Source: DASZXJ01 sp035545895
GTDB lineage: Bacteria; Planctomycetota; Phycisphaerae; Tepidisphaerales; Tepidisphaeraceae
DNA: 6,984 bases
Assembly (NCBI GenBank): GCA_035545895.1
Contig: DASZXJ010000209.1
Span: 1-6,984, forward strand
Reading direction: 5' to 3'
In this document: piece after piece, positions 1 through 5,376 of the stretch
Layout of the letters: every line of letters starts with the position of its first letter
Numbering within the stretch: the stretch's first letter is position 1
Notes under the pieces: model-generated
Database searches by the model: none
What the model was told of the DNA's origin: nothing
The model's input: only the letters and a program-made list of their open reading frames with translations
Translations under genes and position numbers: made by a program

Positions 1-78
1 CAAGGCCCGATACGTCTCGATCGCCTGTTGCGCCACCAGCGCTTCCGCGTCGCTCTCAACCATAATCGATTTGGCCAA
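1..78 (-). CDS. Partial unrecognised ORF at left edge (N-terminal 26 residues)
   Basis: A minus-strand reading frame runs off the left edge of the window. From a TTG at 78 it reads as a regular protein start, (M)AKSIMVESDAEALVAQQAIE and on to TYRAL. The purine-rich GGAGGA at 82-87 lies only 3 nt upstream of this TTG. The frame also contains an ATG at 63 (MVESDAEAL), with the same GGAGGA 18 nt away, and it stays open upstream to ATGs at 117 and 145, so the start is uncertain. The alanine- and glutamate-rich helical composition fits a real protein better than the alternative frames, which are tryptophan/arginine-rich or contain a stop. I do not recognise the family. Its position directly behind a shortened DUF2975 gene leaves open that it belongs to an inserted element such as a transposase gene, but 26 residues cannot show this. 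Confidence 0.35.
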   Translation of the reverse strand, partial: MAKSIMVESDAEALVAQQAIETYRAL

Positions 79-133
79 ATGTCCTCCATGACCGGGTTCT
101 GAGCCATTATGCCACATTCGCCACCAATGCGCG

Positions 134-421
134 CTAGACCCCATTCACAGCCGCTTGCGAGAAAACCTTGTTTCGCCTGGCGTATCCGAGCACTTTGAAC
201 GCCTGATAGAGAGCTGCGAAAAAGGGAATGGACGCGACATACGCGTACGCCAGGAAAGGATCTTTGAAATAGACCTCAAACTGCGTGGCGTGCGCGTTTC
301 TGCCCTCGAGCTGAGGTTCCCAAAGCAACAAAGCCAGCGCGCCCAAACCGATGCATACGATAAGGGCCTGTAGAAACGCCGCAGAACTCCGTTTCACGGG
401 TGACGTTTTCACGCTTGCCAT
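134..421 (-). CDS. DUF2975-like membrane protein, apparently C-terminally truncated (95 aa)
   Basis: This small inner-membrane protein has a basic N-terminus (MASVKTSPVKR), a hydrophobic segment at about residues 15-34, a loop with LWEPQLEGRNAHAT, and a second hydrophobic segment at about 55-76 containing IPFFAALYQAFKVLGY. The IPFF-ALYQAFK...NK-FS signature is what I associate with the DUF2975 family (function unknown, usually about 150 aa with four membrane segments and often paired with a small Cro/C1-type regulator). Here the protein ends in TAG seven residues after FSQA, just where the family normally continues into ALR-IKY and two more helices. About half the protein is therefore missing, and no continuation is evident in the other frames downstream. 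It could be a pseudogene or a genuine short variant. The start ATG at 421 has no good ribosome-binding site. The upstream 96 bp carries an operator-like direct repeat. No regulator partner is visible. Confidence 0.65.
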   Translation of the reverse strand: MASVKTSPVKRSSAAFLQALIVCIGLGALALLLWEPQLEGRNAHATQFEVYFKDPFLAYAYVASIPFFAALYQAFKVLGYARRNKVFSQAAVNGV

Positions 422-440
422 GCTTCAACACTAGCCGCGA

Positions 441-475
441 ATTTATCGAATTTCAATATATATTTATCGTATTTC
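441..475. promoter_or_regulatory. Operator-like pair of 14-bp direct repeats, 21-bp period
   Basis: ATTTATCGAATTTC (441-454) and ATTTATCGTATTTC (462-475) match at 13 of 14 positions and start exactly 21 bp apart, two turns of the helix, so the copies face the same side of the DNA. The right copy extends into a small inverted repeat, ATCG-tattt-CGAT (466-478); the left copy has the weaker ATCG-aattt-CAAT. The stretch is strikingly AT-rich for this window and lies 20-54 bp upstream of the ATG of the DUF2975-like gene. Repeat spacing and position suggest a binding site for a dimeric helix-turn-helix regulator, but the regulator itself is not in the window. Confidence 0.5.
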
Positions 476-482
476 GATGCAA
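455..482 (-). promoter_or_regulatory. Possible promoter of the DUF2975-like gene
   Basis: On the minus strand a TTGCAT box (482-477, three of six matches to TTGACA) is followed after 16 bp by TATATT (460-455, five of six matches to TATAAT). The -10 box falls precisely in the 7-bp spacer between the two direct repeats at 441-475, so a protein bound to them would block it. The assignment rests only on consensus matching in an AT-rich stretch, where chance matches are common. Confidence 0.3.
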
Positions 483-517
483 TATTAGTGGTATAGCATT
501 CAATGACGGTTCTGAAC

Positions 518-691
518 TTACGCCAATTTTCCACGGCCAAGCAGAAAATAGAGGATCGCGCCAAGCAGCGGAAAGAAAACAATGAGAAGTACCCAAAGCA
601 GTTTCTTCCCATTTTCTCCCGGCCCGGTCAGCACCAGATAAAGGGCATAGATATCAAGCACCAGGACCAACAATCCAGCCAAACCAGCCAT
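518..691 (-). CDS. PLDc_N-type small membrane protein (57 aa)
   Basis: This 57-residue membrane protein has two hydrophobic segments, about residues 3-22 (AGLLVLVLDIYALYLVL) and 31-51 (LLWVLLIVFFPLLGAILYFL), joined by a polar loop (TGPGENGKK). The W-x(6-8)-P-xxG-xxxY-xxxGR pattern of the second segment is typical of the PLDc_N domain (phospholipase D-nuclease N-terminal domain), which also occurs as a free-standing small protein of unknown function. The ATG at 691 is chosen because a strong Shine-Dalgarno sequence, AAGGAG (703-698), lies 6 nt upstream. A longer in-frame reading from an ATG at 742 would add 17 residues but would ignore this site. The gene follows the SDR gene by 59 bp and precedes the DUF2975-like gene, another small membrane protein. 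No catalytic phospholipase motif (HKD) is present, so no enzymatic activity is expected. Confidence 0.8.
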   Translation of the reverse strand: MAGLAGLLVLVLDIYALYLVLTGPGENGKKLLWVLLIVFFPLLGAILYFLLGRGKLA

Positions 692-727
692 GTCTTGCTC
701 CTTCCATGAACCGATGTGCACGCTGAA

Positions 728-756
728 ATCATAACCGATCATGCAGCATATCAGAA
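728..756 (-). promoter_or_regulatory. Possible promoter of the PLDc_N gene
   Basis: On the minus strand TTCTGA (756-751) and TATGAT (733-728, five of six matches to TATAAT) are separated by 17 bp, and the predicted RNA start falls about 25-30 nt before the ATG at 691. The weak -35 box overlaps the stop codon of the SDR gene. The -35 match is only three of six, so this is a suggestion. Confidence 0.25.
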
Positions 757-1473
757 TGGCGAACTCAATTTTCGGCGGATGTAGATTTGATCGACGGCTG
801 CATTGGTTTTCGACAATGACAACAGATAGAGCACCGCGTCGGCGACATCATCGGGGCTCATCAGCACGCTGCGATCCAGGTCCGGACGAGAAGCAACCAC
901 CATCTCGGTATCCACCCCGCCGGGCAGCACCGCGCTCACGCGAATATTATGAGGCTGACACTCCACCGCCAGCGTTTTGGTCAGGCCCATCACCGCGTGC
1001 TTGGTGGCCGCATAGACACCTTGATTCGCGTAACCTTTGAATCCCAGCACACTTGAAATGCTGATGATGTATCCCGATTTTTTCGGGATCATCAGCTTGA
1101 GCGCTTCGCGACAGCAAAGAAACGTCCCGCGAATATTCACCGCAAGCATCTGATCGGCGTGCTCGGTCTTGAACCCATGGACCGTGCCGTAAAACCCGAT
1201 GCCGGCATTGTTGATGAGGCTGTCCAGCCGGCCATGAATTTTGCTGATGTGCTCAAAGACGCGAATCACCCGCGTCTCATCCGCCAGATCAACCGGCAGA
1301 ATGGTGGATGCGCCTTTGGGCAACTCTTGGGCGACCGCGTGCAGTTCCGATTCGGTGCGTGCCGCGAGACACACATGCGCGCCCGCTTTGACGAGTGAAT
1401 GCGCAATCGCTCGCCCAATGCCGCGCCCGGCGCCGGTAACGAGACAGACGTGATCTCTCAGATCGGACACCAT
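751..1473 (-). CDS. Classical short-chain dehydrogenase/reductase (SDR), 240 aa
   Basis: This is a cytosolic NAD(P)-dependent oxidoreductase of the classical SDR family, with full typical length. Visible motifs in order are the cofactor-binding TGAGRGIG (13-20), R39 after the second strand (AAR, which usually goes with NADP preference), D62 (PVDLAD), NNAG (88-91), N113, S141 in SISS, YAATK with catalytic Y154 and K158, and PGGVDTEM (184-191). The full N-S-Y-K set is intact, so the enzyme should be active. The substrate cannot be read from the sequence. General housekeeping SDRs of the FabG/3-ketoacyl-reductase-like type look the same. It lies 45 bp downstream of the long medium-chain dehydrogenase gene and may be co-transcribed with the sugar block. 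No Shine-Dalgarno sequence is seen before the ATG at 1473; a GC hairpin occupies that region. Confidence 0.92.
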   Translation of the reverse strand: MVSDLRDHVCLVTGAGRGIGRAIAHSLVKAGAHVCLAARTESELHAVAQELPKGASTILPVDLADETRVIRVFEHISKIHGRLDSLINNAGIGFYGTVHGFKTEHADQMLAVNIRGTFLCCREALKLMIPKKSGYIISISSVLGFKGYANQGVYAATKHAVMGLTKTLAVECQPHNIRVSAVLPGGVDTEMVVASRPDLDRSVLMSPDDVADAVLYLLSLSKTNAAVDQIYIRRKLSSPF

Positions 1474-1484
1474 GTGAGCACAAC

Positions 1485-1501
1485 GCGGCCCTTTGGGCCG
1501 C
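1485..1501. repeat. Perfect 7-bp GC hairpin between dehydrogenase genes
   Basis: GCGGCCC-TTT-GGGCCGC is a perfect inverted repeat with a 3-nt loop. In the minus-strand transcript it lies 17 nt after the stop codon of the long dehydrogenase and 11 nt before the ATG of the SDR. There is no run of T after it on either strand, so it is not a standard intrinsic terminator. It may instead stabilise the 3' end of the upstream message or influence initiation of the SDR. Confidence 0.6.
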
Positions 1502-1518
1502 CGCCAAACGGAGCAAGA

Positions 1519-3144
1519 CTACTTCGCCGCGACTTTGAGCAGTTCCTTTTCCGCGTCCTTGTTCCACTGGCCGTTCTTTAATTTCGCGGCCACCGTGGGG
1601 AAGGATTTATTCAGTTCCGACAGCGGCGTGAGCGGTACATCGTGCAGCATCGGATAGACAATAATCTTGCCCGCCAGCGTGCGATTTTCGATCGCCTTGA
1701 TCCCATCCATCGCGCCGGCCATGCCGGAGATGGCATCCAGCGAGGTATTCGTATCAAGCTGGCCGGTCTCGACTTTTCTCAGCACGATCTTCATGTCTTC
1801 AATCACCGAACCGCTGGTGCCAAACATGTACAGCCTGTTCGCGATATAGGTATCGAGATCCAGCTCATGTTTGGTCGGTGCGGGAATGCCGGCGAAGATG
1901 TTGATGATCCCGCCGGGCTTGGAGCCGGCGATGGCTTGATCGACCAGCGCGGGCACAGGAGCCATCAGCGCCCAATAGGTGAATTTTTCGGTGATCTTTT
2001 CCTTGCTGGTATTGACCAGCTTGAGCGGCGTTTTATTCGCAGTCGCCAGCGCGTTGGCTTTGGCGCCCAGCGAATTCAATCGCGGATCGTCCATGTCGGT
2101 TCCGACCTGCGAAATGCCGGGAATGCCGGCACAGATATTTCGAATGATGTGCATCTGCCCCATCGGCCCGCCGGCGCCGATCACGATGATCGAATCGTTT
2201 GGACGAATCTCGGTCGTCGCGGGGATGATCTTGTACGAATCGGCCGCGTTGCTGCCGGTCGTGCCGATCCAGCGGGTCATTCCATAGTGCACGCGACCCA
2301 CGCCGGTGTTGACCTTGCCGCCGATCTTCTGGCCGCCCAGCACAATGTTCATCAAGCCGCGCGGGGCAAGCTTGTCGTTCAGCGTTTCAATCGTCGCCTT
2401 GCTGGCGCCGAAATAGACGATGTCATCGAATCCTTCGTTGGGCAGCTCGGCGACTTTCGATGGATCGACATTCTGCACGGATGCCGGCTTGTTCTTTGAC
2501 GTAATCTGATCGATGCCTTCAGCTTTGTGGCCGGCTTCGGTGACAACGAGCATCTTTCCGCCCGTCTTCACCGTCTGCCGTTCCTTATTGACATAGGAAT
2601 CTTCGACACACGCCCACGGTTCGACCAGCGCGACAGCCGATGCGCTTTTTTCTTCACCAACCGGGATGAGAAACCGATCGCCCCTGGAATCGATCGCGAC
2701 GCGTTCATCGATGATGCAGTATTCCTGCAGGCCGCCTTCAAAATTGTAACCGAAGGCCGCATTGGAACTGGCAGTGGGCAGATCGCGATAATCCGTCTGC
2801 ACGAGACAGCGTTCGCCGACCTTGTGCTTGGCGACCTTGTCACCGACCGCAATAATCCGGCAGACCACTTCGTGACCCGGTACGACGGGCTTGTTGCCCG
2901 GTACGTAGGATTGAATGCCCTTGAGCACGTCCGGCGTCAGGCCGCCGACCACTTCAGACTTACGTGCGTGAGTGTTGAATTGTTTAAGCAGCTTCAAGTC
3001 GGAAAAGCACAGACCGCAGGCTTCAACCTTGATGAGAATCTCGTGAGGCCCTGGCTTGGTGACCGCCTTGGCCGGATTGAGCTTGAGCTCGCCGGGACCG
3101 ACAAGTTGAACGGCGTGTTGTTTTTCGGGAAGTGTCGTATTCAT
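1519..3144 (-). CDS. Long zinc-type medium-chain dehydrogenase (541 aa), SorE/sorbitol-dehydrogenase-like
   Basis: This is a cytosolic zinc-dependent NAD(P) oxidoreductase of the medium-chain (MDR) superfamily. Counting from the ATG at 3144, the N-terminal GroES-like domain has a CGLCFSDLK motif with catalytic C46, then PGHE with H91/E92, and VEPWACV with E175, the sorbitol-dehydrogenase-type glutamate ligand. The four-cysteine structural zinc loop of classical alcohol dehydrogenases is absent. At 541 aa the protein is about 150-200 aa longer than usual. A degenerate nucleotide-binding-like segment (about 190-300, ending in GRVHYGMTRWIGTTG) precedes the intact Rossmann motif IGAGGPMG (322-329) and a normal C-terminal region. 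The start is set by GAGG 6 nt upstream of the ATG; an in-frame GTG at 3156 lies on that site. The gene follows the aldolase/SDR fusion by 123 bp, which suggests a joint role in polyol or ketose-phosphate metabolism. The resemblance to L-sorbose-1-phosphate reductase (SorE) is from memory and moderate. Confidence 0.85.
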   Translation of the reverse strand: MNTTLPEKQHAVQLVGPGELKLNPAKAVTKPGPHEILIKVEACGLCFSDLKLLKQFNTHARKSEVVGGLTPDVLKGIQSYVPGNKPVVPGHEVVCRIIAVGDKVAKHKVGERCLVQTDYRDLPTASSNAAFGYNFEGGLQEYCIIDERVAIDSRGDRFLIPVGEEKSASAVALVEPWACVEDSYVNKERQTVKTGGKMLVVTEAGHKAEGIDQITSKNKPASVQNVDPSKVAELPNEGFDDIVYFGASKATIETLNDKLAPRGLMNIVLGGQKIGGKVNTGVGRVHYGMTRWIGTTGSNAADSYKIIPATTEIRPNDSIIVIGAGGPMGQMHIIRNICAGIPGISQVGTDMDDPRLNSLGAKANALATANKTPLKLVNTSKEKITEKFTYWALMAPVPALVDQAIAGSKPGGIINIFAGIPAPTKHELDLDTYIANRLYMFGTSGSVIEDMKIVLRKVETGQLDTNTSLDAISGMAGAMDGIKAIENRTLAGKIIVYPMLHDVPLTPLSELNKSFPTVAAKLKNGQWNKDAEKELLKVAAK

Positions 3145-3170
3145 TACTTTCCTCACTCTTTCAAATTTCT

Positions 3171-3251
3171 ATCCACGAATGGACACGAATTTTCACGAAA
3201 CAGTTTCAGGTCTTTCCATTCATTCGCGTGGATTCGTGTTCATTCGTGGAT
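3171..3251. repeat. Inverted repeat with 10-bp internal period (ATTCGTG type)
   Basis: The arms 3171-3190 (ATCCACGAATGGACACGAAT) and 3232-3251 (ATTCGTGTTCATTCGTGGAT) are reverse complements at 19 of 20 positions, 41 bp apart. Each arm is itself built of 10-bp units: CACGAAT recurs at 10-bp spacing on the left (3171-3200, third unit imperfect) and ATTCGNG recurs at 10-bp spacing on the right (3222-3251). It fills most of the 123-bp gap between the aldolase/SDR fusion and the long dehydrogenase. From memory, similar repeats are scattered between genes in PVC bacteria. In RNA the arms could form a 20-bp stem. There is no T-run of terminator type. Confidence 0.75.
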
Positions 3252-3267
3252 CAATCCTTGAACCCAT

Positions 3268-5298
3268 TTAACTCAGCATCACCTGGCCGCCCGTCACGGG
3301 GACGGCCTGGCCGGTTTCGTATTGTTGTTCAACCAGATAATAGATTGCCTTCATCACATCCGGCGTGGTGCAGCCGCGGCGCATCGGCACCTTGTCTTCG
3401 TAAAATTTCTTCACATCGGCGATGGTCTTGGCGCCGGGCACCTTGCCCGTGCGGAGGTACTGCACGAAGAGACCTTTATCCGGATCGCTCCAGAGCGGAC
3501 CATCAAAAAAATTGCCCGGACAGATGGAATTGACCTTGATGCCATCTTCAATCAGTTCCAGCGCGAAGCTCTGCGTCAATCCGATGCCGCCGAATTTGCT
3601 GCCGGCATACGAGCCGTTCTTGTTCGAACCCTGCAAGCCGCTCTTGGAATTGATCTGGATGATGTCGGCCATGTAATCCGGCTTGGCGAGGTGCTGAATC
3701 GCCATGATCGGGGCGGCTTTCTGTGTGACGAAGAAGTAACCCTTGTAATTCACTGCTGTAACGAAATCGAAATCCTTTTCCGATTGGGATTTGACGGATT
3801 CAGCCTTGAGCACGCCGGCGTTGGAGACGAGCACATCAAAGCCCCCGTATTTGCGGACAACCTGGTGAACAGCGGCGGCGATGGATTCGGAACTGGTGAC
3901 ATTGATCGCAAGTCCAATGGCGCGACCTTTGCCGCGTGCAACACAGATGGCATCGGCAGCATTGATCGAGCCACCTTCATTGACGTCGGTGAGCGCGACG
4001 TGCCCTCCTTCACCTGCAAAGGCCTGGGCGATTTCAAGTCCGAAACCCTGAGCCGCGCCGGTGACGATCGCCACTTTGCCGACCACCCGTCCTGCCTTGG
4101 TGGAGCCTTTGGCGATCTGCTTGCGATAGGCTTCGACTTCCCACGATTCGATGAATTTACGGGCGTGGTCGGACAAATGATTGATTCCGCCGAGTTTCTT
4201 CGCGCCAGCCATCACCTTGATCGAGTCGAGATAAAGATTTCGCGTCGTGTCAGCACCGTTGTAATCGTCGCCGATGGCGAAAAGCCCCAATCCCGGAACG
4301 AGAACAACCTTGGCCGGGAACCCGGTCCTGGTCTTGTGGGCATCGAGCACTCCGCGAAGACGGGCGACGGTTGCATCGGGTTTTTCGTCGGCTTTGAGTT
4401 CAAACCATGCCGGATAACTGTTGCAGTAAACAAGCTGGTCCGGGTTCAGCGGGCCATTGGCGGTGGCGCTGCGGGCGTCGGCGCTGTTTACAAACGATAC
4501 CGCGATGTCGGAATCTTCGAACGTCACGACCTTGAGCGAAGAACTCTCCGCGAGCAAACCGCGAAGTGCGGGAGCAATGACGTTGATCGCGGCCACAGCG
4601 TTTTCATGTTTGATGGCCGGGCCAAACGAATGCTGCCAGCCGGGGCCCAGCTTGGCGCCGATTTTCTTCAGCAGGTCGCAAGTGATCGCTTGAATTTCAT
4701 TGGGATCATCCGAAGCAACGATAAGCCCATGATTGGCCATGAAGATCGCCTTGGGCGATTTGCCGTGAGATTTCTTGTGCTCGGCCACCGCTTTTTTCAA
4801 TTCACGAGCGAGGGTATATCCGGGATCGATATAAGGCAGCCACAGCACATCGTTGCCGAACAGTTGTTTGGTCAATTCGATGCCGCGCGTGTGACACGTA
4901 ACAGTGTTGACCATCGTCGCGTGCGTGTGCACGACAAATTTATCGGGAATCAGATGATGAAGCAGCGCCTCGACGCTGGGCCGTTGATTGCGGTCGGGAT
5001 GCAATCGCGAAGCCATGAGCGCTGACTTGTACTTCGCTTCGCGCTGCTCGACATCCGTGCCATATTCGGCGTTGGCGATGGCTTCGAGCTGCGGACGATC
5101 GAGCAGCACAAATCCGTCGGCCGCGATGGTCGCCAGTGCCGTGCCCGACGCTTTGACGTGCAGTGTATTGCCGATTTTGACTGACGTATTGCCGCCGCCC
5201 GCGAGCACGATGGTCGGGTCCGATCCGTAATAGCGAGAAATCGCGACAAGGGCTTCAATTGGATCGCTGTTTTTATCAATTTTTGGAAAATCGTTCAC
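3268..5298 (-). CDS. Bifunctional class II aldolase / SrlD-like short-chain dehydrogenase (676 aa)
   Basis: This is a two-domain cytosolic enzyme; residues are counted from the GTG at 5298. Residues 1 to about 390 are a class II (zinc) aldolase/adducin-type domain with phosphate-binding GGGNTSVK (34-41), SVEA with E110, zinc ligands H124 and H126 in VHTHA, and H190 in MANHG. Residues 400-676 are an SDR with TGAAQGFG (413-420), D438 (NAD preference), NAG (493-495), S551 in IIQINSKSG, Y564 and K568, and a C-terminal VTGGQVM. IIQINSKSG, KFGGIGLTQS and KVPMRRGC closely match E. coli sorbitol-6-phosphate dehydrogenase SrlD as I remember it. The architecture and length resemble RhaEW (rhamnulose-1-phosphate aldolase/lactaldehyde dehydrogenase). 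Both active sites look complete. GAGG lies 8 nt before the GTG; an in-frame GTG at 5322 (684 aa) falls inside a repeat. The substrate may be a deoxyhexulose phosphate or hexitol/ketose phosphate. Confidence 0.9.
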   Translation of the reverse strand: MNDFPKIDKNSDPIEALVAISRYYGSDPTIVLAGGGNTSVKIGNTLHVKASGTALATIAADGFVLLDRPQLEAIANAEYGTDVEQREAKYKSALMASRLHPDRNQRPSVEALLHHLIPDKFVVHTHATMVNTVTCHTRGIELTKQLFGNDVLWLPYIDPGYTLARELKKAVAEHKKSHGKSPKAIFMANHGLIVASDDPNEIQAITCDLLKKIGAKLGPGWQHSFGPAIKHENAVAAINVIAPALRGLLAESSSLKVVTFEDSDIAVSFVNSADARSATANGPLNPDQLVYCNSYPAWFELKADEKPDATVARLRGVLDAHKTRTGFPAKVVLVPGLGLFAIGDDYNGADTTRNLYLDSIKVMAGAKKLGGINHLSDHARKFIESWEVEAYRKQIAKGSTKAGRVVGKVAIVTGAAQGFGLEIAQAFAGEGGHVALTDVNEGGSINAADAICVARGKGRAIGLAINVTSSESIAAAVHQVVRKYGGFDVLVSNAGVLKAESVKSQSEKDFDFVTAVNYKGYFFVTQKAAPIMAIQHLAKPDYMADIIQINSKSGLQGSNKNGSYAGSKFGGIGLTQSFALELIEDGIKVNSICPGNFFDGPLWSDPDKGLFVQYLRTGKVPGAKTIADVKKFYEDKVPMRRGCTTPDVMKAIYYLVEQQYETGQAVPVTGGQVMLS

Positions 5299-5314
5299 GG
5301 AATAAGCCTCATTT

Positions 5315-5375
5315 TGTGACACGGGCGTCTCGCCCGTGCCAGTGGTCCTCGCACGGGCGGGACGCCCGTGTCACA
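5315..5375. repeat. Inverted pair of 25-bp GC hairpin repeats
   Basis: Copy 1 (5315-5339) and copy 2 (5351-5375) are reverse complements at 24 of 25 positions, 11 bp apart. Each copy contains its own 8-bp stem: CACGGGCG/CGCCCGTG at 5320-5327/5331-5338 and at 5352-5359/5363-5370. RNA or single-stranded DNA from this 61-bp element could fold as two small hairpins or as one 25-bp stem. It fills the gap between the PHP gene (stop codon ending at 5377, 1 bp away) and the aldolase fusion. A third copy is at 6721-6745. The arrangement resembles REP/BIME-type extragenic palindromes. Confidence 0.85.
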
Positions 5376-5376
5376 G

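Noticed and set aside
692..742. 17-residue N-terminal extension of the PLDc_N protein
   Set aside because: AAGGAG lies 6 nt before the inner ATG at 691, and the protein from there fits the family exactly.
1472..1483. TGTGAGCACA as a CRP-type site
   Set aside because: It lacks the second half-site at the required spacing and overlaps the start codon of the SDR gene; the match is likely chance.
1642..2499. Plus-strand open frame of 285 codons opposite the long dehydrogenase
   Set aside because: It is the antisense shadow of a well-supported gene; composition (many H, R, D, G) is typical of reverse-strand reading of GC-biased codons.
2527..3261. Plus-strand open frame of 244 codons
   Set aside because: It is antisense to the zinc-ligand domain of the long dehydrogenase, and its C-terminal part is translated from the 10-bp repeat, so it is not a gene.
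3322..5025. Long plus-strand open frame (567 codons) opposite the aldolase fusion
   Set aside because: It lies antisense to a gene with complete aldolase and SDR motifs, its translation is histidine/arginine/aspartate-rich without recognisable domains, and no start signal supports it.
5315..5375. CRISPR-like or intrinsic terminator interpretation of the hairpin repeats
   Set aside because: There are only two copies here, inverted and 11 bp apart, which is not a CRISPR array, and no T-run follows either stem in the transcribed direction.
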